Shown here: positions 1 to 5,563 of the stretch, one piece after another | Numbering within the stretch: position 1 is the stretch's first letter | Layout of the letters: the number at the start of each line of letters is the position of its first letter | Assembly: GCA_014377905.1 (NCBI GenBank) | Contig: JACMOQ010000038.1 | Span: forward strand, 1 to 5,785 | Source of the DNA: Acetobacteraceae bacterium | GTDB lineage: Bacteria > Pseudomonadota > Alphaproteobacteria > Acetobacterales > Acetobacteraceae | Direction of reading: 5' to 3' | DNA length: 5,785 bases | Notes under the pieces: model-generated | Database searches by the model: none | What the model was told of the DNA's origin: nothing | The model's input: the letters and a program-made list of their open reading frames with translations, nothing else | Program-made: the position numbers and the translations under genes

Positions 1-331
1 GATCGTCACCGATAGCATGCACAGCCGCAAACGCCGGATGTTCGAACTGGCCGATGCGTTTGTGATCCTGCCGGGCGGACTTGGCACGCTCGACGAATTT
101 TTCGAAATCCTCACCTGGCGGCAATTGCGCCTGCACGATAAGCCGATCCTGATTTGCGACATCGCCGGCTACGCCAAGCCCTGGGTGGCGATGATCGAAG
201 CCTGCATTGCCAACGGCTTCGCCCAGGCAACCGCACGGGACCTGTTCGAGGTCGTCGATGGCGTGCCCGCCCTGCTCGCCCGCCTCGCCATGTTGCCAAA
301 GCCGGTCAGCCAGCCAGGGTCGCTGCTCTAA
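1..331 (+). CDS. LOG-family protein (TIGR00730), 3' part
   Basis: This is the C-terminal 109 residues of a LOG-family Rossmann-fold protein; the frame is open from base 2, so the start lies before the window. LOG enzymes hydrolyse cytokinin riboside 5'-monophosphates (and often AMP) to free base and ribose 5-phosphate in the cytosol. Older databases call them lysine decarboxylases, which is wrong for this family. Visible hallmarks are the MHSRKRRMFELADAF segment (family MHxRK..M block) and, directly after it, PGGLGTLDE, matching the family motif PGGxGTxxE that forms the nucleotide and catalytic site. The following helix-rich tail, ending in PALLARLA, is normal for a protein of about 190 residues. 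It stops with TAA, 48 bases before the tRNA gene. Family assignment is secure; the in vivo substrate in bacteria is not known from sequence. Confidence 0.93.
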   Translation, partial: IVTDSMHSRKRRMFELADAFVILPGGLGTLDEFFEILTWRQLRLHDKPILICDIAGYAKPWVAMIEACIANGFAQATARDLFEVVDGVPALLARLAMLPKPVSQPGSLL

Positions 332-338
332 CCAGGGG

Positions 339-367
339 TTGCCCTTCCCTGCCGGCACCGATATAAG
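339..367 (+). promoter_or_regulatory. Likely sigma-70 promoter of the tRNA-Pro gene
   Basis: TTGCCC (339-344; 4 of 6 to TTGACA) and TATAAG (362-367; 5 of 6 to TATAAT) are separated by exactly 17 bases. Transcription would start near 374, a few bases before the mature tRNA at 380. The stretch after the -10 box is GC-rich (GCCGCCCC), the discriminator type often seen at stable-RNA promoters under stringent control. This is pattern matching only, but position and spacing fit well. Confidence 0.55.
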
Positions 368-379
368 CCGCCCCTCGGT

Positions 380-456
380 CGGAGTGTAGCTCAGCCTGGT
401 AGAGCACTGGTCTCGGGGTCCAGGGGCCGGAGGTTCGAATCCTCTCACTCCGACCA
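380..456 (+). tRNA. tRNA-Pro (anticodon CGG)
   Basis: A full 77-base cloverleaf can be folded by eye. The acceptor stem pairs CGGAGTG (380-386) with CACTCCG (446-452), followed by A and an encoded CCA (454-456). The D stem is GCTC/GAGC (89-92 and 402-405 in local terms, i.e. 389-392 with 402-405), and the D loop contains GG. The anticodon stem is 407-411 with 419-423 around loop CTCGGGG, giving anticodon CGG at 414-416, which reads proline codon CCG. The T arm is GGAGG-TTCGAAT-CCTCT (429-445). The G after the anticodon and the C1-G72 pair are typical of bacterial tRNA-Pro. The closing pair of the anticodon stem is T411 with T419, a mismatch. CCG would be a frequent proline codon in a GC-rich genome. 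Confidence 0.97.
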
Positions 457-464
457 AATTCGCA

Positions 465-1526
465 TTACCCTAAACGCAACCCCGTCTCCGCATCGAACAC
501 ATGCAGCATCGCCGCCGGGAAGCTTACCCAAATGGCCTCGCCCGCCGGCGCCCGCCCGGGAACTTTCACCGACAGCAACTCACCATCGTCCATCCGGCCG
601 ATCAGCACGGTTTCCGACCCCAGCGGTTCAATCAGGTCAATCTGAACCGCCACGCCGTCTGGCGCGAGCACGATGTGTTCTGGACGAATGCCGATCGTAA
701 GCTTGCGGCCATCGACGCCGTCCCGCCTGCCATCGGCGAACGGAATTACCATGCCACGCCCGAGATCAACCGCCATCCCCCCCTGACACAGCACCCCCGG
801 TAGCAAATTCATCGCCGGCGCCCCGATGAAGCCGGCGACATAGGTGGTGGCCGGACGTTCAAACACCTCCATCGGGGTTGCCAACTGCACCGGCACGCCC
901 TGATGCATGACCAGCAGCCGGTCCCCCAAGGTCATCGCCTCGACCTGATCATGCGTCACATAAAGGCTCGTGACCCCCATGCGGCGTTGCAGGCGCTTGA
1001 TTTCGGCGCGCATTGTCACGCGCAATTTGGCATCGAGGTTCGACAGCGGTTCATCGAACAGGAATAATTTGGGTTCCCGCACGATCGCCCGGCCCATCGC
1101 CACGCGCTGGCGCTGGCCGCCGGATAACTGGCGCGGTTTGCGGTCGAGCAACGGACCAAGCCCCAGCATTTCGGCGGTTTCACGCACCCGGCGGGCGATA
1201 TCATCGCGGCTCAGGCCGCGGATTTTCAGCGCATAGGCCATGTTGTCGAAAACAGACATATGCGGATAGAGCGCGTAATTTTGGAACACCATGGCAATGT
1301 CGCGCTCGGCCGGGTCAAGCCGGGCAACGTCGCGTCCATCCAGCACAATGCGGCCGGCGGTGGGGACTTCCAAGCCCGCGATCAGCCGCAGCAAGGTTGA
1401 TTTGCCGCAACCGGACGCGCCGACAATCACCAGCATTTCGCCATCGTTCAGCGCCAGATCAACCCCGTGCAGCACCGCGGTCGCGCCAAAGCTTTTGCGC
1501 ACATCATACAATTCCAACGTCGCCAT
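465..1526 (-). CDS. ugpC: UgpC: ATP-binding subunit of the sn-glycerol-3-phosphate ABC importer
   Basis: This is the cytosolic ATPase of the Ugp importer (353 aa; E. coli UgpC is of similar length). The nucleotide-binding domain has Walker A GASGCGKST (36-44), Q-loop MVFQNYALYPHMS (Gln82), signature LSGGQ (134-138), Walker B FLFDEP with catalytic Glu159, D-loop SNLD (162-165) and the H-loop His192. A C-terminal regulatory OB-type (TOBE/MalK-like) domain follows, with FIGAPAMNLL, IGIRPEHI and a final LHVFDAETG, the ending typical of UgpC. The start at 1526 is preferred: its ATG shares one base with the ugpE stop (TAATG), and MATLELYDVRKSFG is where the family begins. The same frame stays open a further 65 codons into ugpE, which is not coding. 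It is last in the operon; no ugpQ follows, and the tRNA on the other strand ends 8 bases away. Other MalK-like sugar ATPases are close relatives, but the neighbours decide for ugp. Confidence 0.95.
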   Translation of the reverse strand: MATLELYDVRKSFGATAVLHGVDLALNDGEMLVIVGASGCGKSTLLRLIAGLEVPTAGRIVLDGRDVARLDPAERDIAMVFQNYALYPHMSVFDNMAYALKIRGLSRDDIARRVRETAEMLGLGPLLDRKPRQLSGGQRQRVAMGRAIVREPKLFLFDEPLSNLDAKLRVTMRAEIKRLQRRMGVTSLYVTHDQVEAMTLGDRLLVMHQGVPVQLATPMEVFERPATTYVAGFIGAPAMNLLPGVLCQGGMAVDLGRGMVIPFADGRRDGVDGRKLTIGIRPEHIVLAPDGVAVQIDLIEPLGSETVLIGRMDDGELLSVKVPGRAPAGEAIWVSFPAAMLHVFDAETGLRLG

Positions 1527-2356
1527 TATTTGTCGCCCTCGGTCAGGCCCTTGACGAACCATTTCTGCATCAGCACCACCACCAGCACCGGCGGCAGCAG
1601 CGCCAGGACGGCCGCCGCCATTACCCGGTTCCAGTCGGTAACAGTATCGCCGCCGATCATCTTGACGATGCCGATCACGATGGTGTCGAGCTTTGGGTCG
1701 GTCGCCACCAGCAACGGCCACAAATACTGGTTCCAGCCATAGACAAACACGATCACGAACAACGCCGCCATGTTGGCCGCCGACAGCGGCAACAGGATAT
1801 CGCGCAGGAACCGCAGCGGCCCGGCGCCGTCCATGCGCGCGGCCTCCACCAGTTCATCCGGGATCACCAGGAACACCTGGCGGAACAGCAAGGTCGCGGT
1901 GGCACTGGCGATCAACGGCATGGCAAGGCCGGTAAAGCTGTTGATCAGGCCGAAATTCGCCATCACCGCGTAGGTCGGCACAATCCGCACTTCGACCGGT
2001 AGCATCAGGGTGATGAAGATGGTCCAGAAGCACAGCATGCGAAACGGGAAGCGAAAAAACGACACGGCATAGGCCGATAGCAACGAGATAACGATCTTGC
2101 CGAATGCGATGGCCAGCGCCAGGGCGGCAGACACCAGCATCATCCGCCACACTGGTGCGCCACCCGGCGCGCGGTCAGTCAGCACCGACCAGAAGATGCC
2201 GAGATTGCGCAGATCGGGCACAAACGATAATTCGCCGCGCGCAATCGCCCCGCCATCCTGGGTCGCCCCGGCCAGCAGCAACCAAAGCGGCAGAACAAAC
2301 AACGCCACCCCGGTGCACAGGATGCTATGCGCAAGCCAGTCCGTATGGGGTTTCAT
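1526..2356 (-). CDS. ugpE: UgpE: sn-glycerol-3-phosphate ABC importer permease
   Basis: One of two inner-membrane permeases of the Ugp importer (276 aa), MalG type (BPD_transp_1 fold, about six helices). The first helix covers roughly residues 11-31. The central FRFPFR...CFWTIFITLMLPVEVRI block (about 101-125) is nearly the same as I recall for E. coli UgpE, as are LPLIASATATLLFRQ-like residues 147-160 and YGWNQYLWPLL later on. The cytoplasmic EAA loop, which docks on the UgpC ATPase, is EAARMDGAG (171-179), with the invariant Gly177. The start ATG overlaps the ugpA stop in ATGA (2353-2356), and the stop overlaps the ugpC start by one base, so translation of the three genes is probably coupled. 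There is no sign of damage. Confidence 0.95.
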   Translation of the reverse strand: MKPHTDWLAHSILCTGVALFVLPLWLLLAGATQDGGAIARGELSFVPDLRNLGIFWSVLTDRAPGGAPVWRMMLVSAALALAIAFGKIVISLLSAYAVSFFRFPFRMLCFWTIFITLMLPVEVRIVPTYAVMANFGLINSFTGLAMPLIASATATLLFRQVFLVIPDELVEAARMDGAGPLRFLRDILLPLSAANMAALFVIVFVYGWNQYLWPLLVATDPKLDTIVIGIVKMIGGDTVTDWNRVMAAAVLALLPPVLVVVLMQKWFVKGLTEGDK

Positions 2357-3234
2357 TCCGCATTTCTCCGCCCGATAAAGCGGAATTGCAGCCCGGTCAG
2401 CACCACCACCGCGACCATCAAGATCACCGATTGCGCCGATGACGACCCGAGATCGAGGTTGATCAGACCGTCCCGATAAACCTTCAGCATCAATGTTTCT
2501 GTCGCCTTGCCCGGTCCGCCATGGGTCAGGGCCTGGATGGTCGCGAACGTATCAAAGGCGGCATAGACAATATTGACCACAACCAGGAAAAAGATTGTCG
2601 GCGCCAGCAACGGAATGGTGATGGTACGGAACCGCCGCCAGCCGCGCGCGCCATCCATGCGTGCGGCCTCAATCACCGTTTTCGGGATCGATTGCAGGCC
2701 AGCGAGGAAAAAGATGAAATTATAGCTGACCTGTTTCCAGGCCGACGCCAGGATCACCACCGTCATCGCCTGGGCATCGTTGAGCTTGTAATCCCACAGC
2801 ACGCCGACCGATTTCAGCGCATGGGCGACAACGCCGATTTGCGGATTGAGCAGCAGCACCCACAGCACCGCCGCGATTGCCGGGGCGACCGCATAAGGCC
2901 AGATCAGCAGAGTACGATAGATTGCCCGCCCGCGAATTTCCCGATCCGCGAAAACCGCCAGCAGCAAGGCGGTACCCATCGCAAGCCCAGCCACAGCGGT
3001 GCAAAACACCACCGTGCGCAAGGCAGAATCGAGATAGAGCGGGTCCGCGAACAGGTCAGCAAAATTCTCGAAGCCGACGAATTCGGTGCGAATGCCGAAC
3101 GCGTCCTGGCGCACCAGGCTGAACCACATCGCCTGGGCTGCCGGCCACAAGAAGAAGAACACCGTCAACAGCAATTGGGGTGCCACCAGGCAAACCGGCA
3201 GCACCCATCCGGCAAAAATCGTCCGGCGTTCCAT
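2353..3234 (-). CDS. ugpA: UgpA: sn-glycerol-3-phosphate ABC importer permease
   Basis: The partner permease of UgpE (293 aa), MalF/UgpA type, in the inner membrane. The first helix (about 11-31, LPVCLVAPQLLLTVFFFLWP) is followed by the FVGFENFADLF periplasmic segment (52-62). The segments WPYAVAPAIAAVLW (112-125), SAWKQVSYNFIFFLAGLQSIP (164-184) and the late SSSAQSV stretch closely follow my recollection of E. coli UgpA. The EAA coupling loop is EAARMDGARG, starting at Glu189 with Gly195. The start at 3234 gives the standard N-terminus, and 20 bases separate it from the ugpB stop. The Shine-Dalgarno is weak (GAG and AGGCAG-like bases upstream), so expression may lean on translation of ugpB. 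The ugpE start overlaps its TGA. Confidence 0.95.
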   Translation of the reverse strand: MERRTIFAGWVLPVCLVAPQLLLTVFFFLWPAAQAMWFSLVRQDAFGIRTEFVGFENFADLFADPLYLDSALRTVVFCTAVAGLAMGTALLLAVFADREIRGRAIYRTLLIWPYAVAPAIAAVLWVLLLNPQIGVVAHALKSVGVLWDYKLNDAQAMTVVILASAWKQVSYNFIFFLAGLQSIPKTVIEAARMDGARGWRRFRTITIPLLAPTIFFLVVVNIVYAAFDTFATIQALTHGGPGKATETLMLKVYRDGLINLDLGSSSAQSVILMVAVVVLTGLQFRFIGRRNAE

Positions 3235-3254
3235 TCGTCCGGCTCAGTCTGCCT

Positions 3255-4592
3255 TTACCCGCGTGCCGACTTCTCAAATTCGCGCAGCACCTTGTTGCCA
3301 CGGCCCACGGCGCTATCGAGGGCAATTTGCGCGGTTTGCTGGCCTTGCAGCGCCTTTTCAAATTCTTCCTGGATGATGTTGCGTAACTCAACCATCCGGC
3401 CGAGACGGAAACCCCTGGAGTTGGCCGTCAACTTGCCGCGTGCGAGCTGGGTGATCGGAATATCAGTGCCGGGGCTTTTTTCGTAAAAGCCTTGCTTTTT
3501 CGACAGTTCATAGCCAGCAAAGGTCACCGGGACATAGCCCGACACCTGGTGCCAATGGGCGTCCTGATCGGGCTGGCCGATGTATTGCAGGAAGGTCGCG
3601 ACGGCTTTGTATTCAGCCGCGCTGCGGTTCGGCGCGGTCATCGTCCACAGGCTGGCGCCACCGATGACCGAGTTGATCGGGTTCGGATTGACCTCCGGAT
3701 CAGTCGGCAGCAAGGCGGCGCCGGCTTTGAACTTGCCATCACGGGTAATCGCGGCGCGGGCCGCCGACGATGTAAACCCGATCGCTGCCTCGCCCGAGAT
3801 GAACAACGGTTCGGCCGCATTATCACGGCCGCCATATTTGAACAGGCCTTCCTTCGACATGTCTAGTAAGCGGTTCAAGTGCTTCACGAATGGCGCGGTG
3901 TTGATTTTGAGCTCGGTATCGAGCCCGTCAAACCCGTTGCTTTTGGTGGCAAATTCCAGGTCGTGCATCGCCGCGTATTGCTCGAAATGCACCCAGGTCG
4001 GCCAAGCGGTGGTCATCGGGATGGCAGCCGCGGCCTTGGCCTTGATGGCGCGGCAGGCGGCAATCACCTCATTCCAGGTCGTCGGCGGCTTGGCGGGGTC
4101 AAGACCGGCTTTCTCAAACACGTCCTTGTTGTACCACATCACCGCAGTCGAGGAGTTGAACGGCATTGATGCCATCCGCCCATCCGACAAGCTGTAATAG
4201 CCGCGCACGCCGCCGATGTAATTGGCGGGGTCAAGCGCGACGCCGGTTTCGGCGGCCAACTGCCAGACCTGCTTCACTGCCGGGCCGGCAGCGAGCATTG
4301 AACCCGTGCCGACTTCAAACATCTGCACCAGATGCGGCGCCTGACCGGCGCGCCAGGCGGCGATCGCTGCGGTCAAAGTTTCGGGATAGGGGCCTTTGAA
4401 AATCGGCTCGATTTCATACGCGGTCTGCGCGGCGTTGAAGCCTTTGCAGATATTGCCGACTTCCTCGCCCAGAGCGCCCGCCATGGCATGCCAGAAAACG
4501 AACTTGGTTTTTGCGCCCTGCGCACGGGGCAAGCCCAAAGGGGCGACAACAGCGGTTGCGGCGGTAGCGGCCAATAACGAACGACGCTTCAT
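3255..4592 (-). CDS. ugpB: UgpB: periplasmic sn-glycerol-3-phosphate binding protein
   Basis: Substrate-binding protein of the Ugp importer (445 aa from the chosen start; E. coli UgpB is about 438), SBP_bac_1 fold, periplasmic. It starts with MKRRSLLAATAATAVVAP, a signal peptide with a twin arginine at residues 3-4 and a hydrophobic core; cleavage near AQG-AKTK (about 26/27) is likely. The mature part opens with FVFWHAMAGALGEEV (31-45) and holds QMFEVGTGSM (90-99), PFNSST (144-149), VIGGASLW, SGYVPVT...QGFYEKSPG and FRLGRM (395-400), all blocks recalled in E. coli UgpB, where several line the ligand pocket. The ATG at 4592 has a good Shine-Dalgarno (GAGGGA) nine bases upstream; an in-frame GTG at 4619 would put that sequence inside the gene and blunt the signal peptide. 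First gene of ugpBAEC. Binding of glycerophosphodiesters as well is known for the family. Confidence 0.95.
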   Translation of the reverse strand: MKRRSLLAATAATAVVAPLGLPRAQGAKTKFVFWHAMAGALGEEVGNICKGFNAAQTAYEIEPIFKGPYPETLTAAIAAWRAGQAPHLVQMFEVGTGSMLAAGPAVKQVWQLAAETGVALDPANYIGGVRGYYSLSDGRMASMPFNSSTAVMWYNKDVFEKAGLDPAKPPTTWNEVIAACRAIKAKAAAAIPMTTAWPTWVHFEQYAAMHDLEFATKSNGFDGLDTELKINTAPFVKHLNRLLDMSKEGLFKYGGRDNAAEPLFISGEAAIGFTSSAARAAITRDGKFKAGAALLPTDPEVNPNPINSVIGGASLWTMTAPNRSAAEYKAVATFLQYIGQPDQDAHWHQVSGYVPVTFAGYELSKKQGFYEKSPGTDIPITQLARGKLTANSRGFRLGRMVELRNIIQEEFEKALQGQQTAQIALDSAVGRGNKVLREFEKSARG

Positions 4593-4601
4593 CGACTTGG
4601 A

Positions 4602-4607
4602 TCCCTC
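4602..4607 (-). promoter_or_regulatory. Shine-Dalgarno of ugpB
   Basis: On the minus strand GAGGGA lies nine bases before the ATG at 4592. It decides the ugpB start in favour of MKRRSLL rather than the upstream in-frame GTG at 4619. Confidence 0.75.
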
Positions 4608-4647
4608 AATGTTAGACACGGACGCCTATCGGGCAATGCGATGACCA

Positions 4648-4665
4648 AAGCAAGCTGCATGGCAG
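4648..4665 (-). promoter_or_regulatory. Weak Pho-box-like sequence upstream of ugpB
   Basis: Read on the minus strand, CTGCCAT-GCAG-CTTGCTT resembles the PhoB site layout of two 7-base half-sites (CTGTCAT) separated by 4 bases. The first half-site matches 6 of 7, the second 4 of 7. It sits 55 bases upstream of the ugpB start and directly after the stop codon of the upstream small gene. In other bacteria ugp operons are PhoB targets, so the place is right. No good -10 box follows at the usual distance (the nearest, GATAGG at 4625-4630, is poor). The same bases also form a short CTGC-N3-GCAG palindrome, so another regulator or chance is possible. Confidence 0.3.
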
Positions 4666-4857
4666 TTACAATTTACGCGCGGCCCATAACACCAGAAAAT
4701 GCGCCGGCACGACCCATAGAACCCCGGCTGCCAGGAAATAAGCCAGTTGCAATGCCCAATGCAACGGCATCACCAGATCGGCCAGTACTACGGCCCCGCC
4801 GATATAGGCGAAAAACCCGATAAGCCCGACGATGGTGGCAAACAGAATTCGTGGCAT
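4666..4857 (-). CDS. Small two-helix membrane protein, DUF2842-like
   Basis: A 63-residue protein starting MPRILFATIVGLIGFFAYIGGAVVLADLV and ending WVVPAHFLVLWAARKL. It has two hydrophobic helices (about residues 4-26 and 34-58) joined by a short PLHWALQ turn. The size, the two-helix plan and the LQLAYFLAAGVLWVVPA stretch fit the alphaproteobacterial DUF2842-type small proteins, whose function is unknown; this is from memory of the pattern and not a database hit. The start at 4857 has AGGT eight bases upstream. An in-frame ATG at 4905 would add 16 mostly polar residues (MPGSLLDRKRITRSRG) and eat into the divergent apt promoter region; it also has a possible AGGCGG six bases upstream, so it cannot be excluded. 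It lies 73 bases upstream of ugpB on the same strand and might be co-transcribed with it, though no functional link is evident. Confidence 0.72.
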   Translation of the reverse strand: MPRILFATIVGLIGFFAYIGGAVVLADLVMPLHWALQLAYFLAAGVLWVVPAHFLVLWAARKL

Positions 4858-4877
4858 GCCACGTGACCTAGTGATCC

Positions 4878-4895
4878 GCTTGCGATCCAGCAAGC
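4878..4895. repeat. Inverted repeat in the divergent apt upstream region
   Basis: GCTTGC (4878-4883) and GCAAGC (4890-4895) form a perfect 6-bp inverted repeat with a 6-base spacer (GATCCA). It lies between the small membrane-protein gene and apt, and overlaps the possible apt -35 box TTGCGA. It could be an operator or a leader hairpin; a repeat this short may also be chance. Confidence 0.35.
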
Positions 4896-4910
4896 TCCCC
4901 GGCATATACC
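4880..4910 (+). promoter_or_regulatory. Possible apt promoter
   Basis: TTGCGA (4880-4885; 4 of 6) is followed by CATATA (4903-4908, spacer 17) or TATACC (4905-4910, spacer 19), the only AT-rich -10-like bases in the 84-base gap. Transcription would begin about 25 bases before the apt ATG. The matches are modest. Confidence 0.3.
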
Positions 4911-4941
4911 GCCGCCTGACCCGTAGCGGAGCGATCTACCC

Positions 4942-5457
4942 ATGGACCTTAAAGACCACATCCGTGGCATTCCGGATTTCCCCAAGCCGGGCATTTTGTT
5001 TTACGACATTTCGACCCTGCTCGCCCATGGCGATGCGTGGCAGGTGGCGATGGGGCGGATGGCCAATGCGGTGCGCGCCTTTAACCCGCATGTGATTGCC
5101 GGCATTGAATCGCGTGGGTTTTTGGTGGCCGCACCGCTTGCCCTGAAGCTTGGCTGCGGCTTCATCATGTTACGCAAGCGCGGCAAACTGCCCGGGGCGA
5201 CAATCGGGCTCGACTACGCGCTGGAATACGGTACTGACCGGATCGAGATCCAGGCGAATGCGATCAAACCAGGACAGCGCGTGGTGGTGGTCGATGATCT
5301 GCTGGCGACCGGCGGCACCTTGGCGGCCGGGATCGCATTGCTGCGCCAGGTCGGGGCGGACGTGTCGGCCGCGGCCACGATCATTGAGCTCACTTTCCTC
5401 GGTGGCCGGGCAAAGATCGATGTTCCGGTCGAATCGCTGATCGCGTACGACTCCTAG
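4942..5457 (+). CDS. apt: Adenine phosphoribosyltransferase
   Basis: Cytosolic purine-salvage enzyme: adenine plus PRPP gives AMP and pyrophosphate. It is complete at 171 aa, the usual length for a bacterial Apt. The N-terminal I..IPDFPKPGILFYDIS block (7-24) is the family signature around the adenine site, followed by GIESRGF (54-60), RKRGKLPG (78-85), the YALEYG segment (92-97, family Y.LEYG) and the PRPP-binding loop VVVVDDLLATGGTL (114-127) with the two acidic residues Asp118-Asp119. The start has CGGAG about 10 bases upstream and gives the expected N-terminus. It is divergent from the small membrane-protein gene. The next gene follows after 106 bases. In several related alphaproteobacteria apt lies beside mtnP; that gene is not seen here. 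Confidence 0.96.
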   Translation: MDLKDHIRGIPDFPKPGILFYDISTLLAHGDAWQVAMGRMANAVRAFNPHVIAGIESRGFLVAAPLALKLGCGFIMLRKRGKLPGATIGLDYALEYGTDRIEIQANAIKPGQRVVVVDDLLATGGTLAAGIALLRQVGADVSAAATIIELTFLGGRAKIDVPVESLIAYDS

Positions 5458-5458
5458 G

Positions 5459-5529
5459 CCGTCCCACGCGCGTCTTTTTAGAGACAAATTTATTCATTTT
5501 TAACCCTATCACGCCATCTTTTGGGACGG
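5459..5529. repeat. Inverted repeat bracketing the AT-rich gap after apt
   Basis: CCGTCCCA (5459-5466) and TGGGACGG (5522-5529) are perfect 8-bp inverted copies with 55 bases between; G5458-T5530 and G5457-C5531 could extend the pairing to ten. The enclosed segment is markedly AT-rich for this window (5475-5504). The first arm begins just after the apt stop and the second ends 34 bases before the next start. The right arm is not followed by a run of T, so it is not a normal intrinsic terminator. No clear terminator for apt was found; the run CTTTTTA (5474-5480) lacks a good stem ahead of it, the best being a weak CGCGT/ACGCG pairing (5442-5446 with 5466-5470). Confidence 0.5.
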
Positions 5530-5546
5530 TCGCAGATTGCGTGGCC

Positions 5547-5561
5547 CGAAGGATACCTTCG
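5547..5561 (+). promoter_or_regulatory. Hairpin covering the Shine-Dalgarno of the last gene
   Basis: CGAAGG-ATA-CCTTCG is a perfect 6-bp stem with a 3-base loop, ending two bases before the ATG at 5564. The Shine-Dalgarno GAAGGA (5548-5553) lies in its 5' arm, so the folded RNA would hide the ribosome binding site. Confidence 0.5.
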
Positions 5562-5563
5562 CC

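Noticed and set aside
430..456. tRNA 3' end as an integration site for a mobile element carrying ugp
   Set aside because: No repeat of the tRNA 3' end was found on the far side of the operon or elsewhere in the window, and no integrase is present.
1527..1721. 65-codon N-terminal extension of ugpC
   Set aside because: It lies wholly inside ugpE in another frame, and the UgpC family begins at the ATG at 1526.
1013..2002. Long + strand open frame (329 codons) opposite ugpC and ugpE
   Set aside because: It is antisense to well-conserved genes, is rich in Arg, His and Gln as expected of a shadow frame in GC-rich DNA, and has no recognisable domain.
2521..3486. Long + strand open frame (321 codons) opposite ugpA and ugpB
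   Set aside because: It is the reverse-complement shadow of ugpA, with Arg/Gln/His-rich composition and no family motif.
5472..5485. GTCT...AGAC with T run as an apt terminator
   Set aside because: The stem is only 4 bp, and the T run lies in the loop rather than after the stem.
5522..5541. Sigma-54 promoter (TGGGACG...TTGCG) upstream of the FlaG-like gene
   Set aside because: The GG and GC elements are 13-14 bases apart, while sigma-54 needs 10, so the spacing is wrong despite good-looking boxes.
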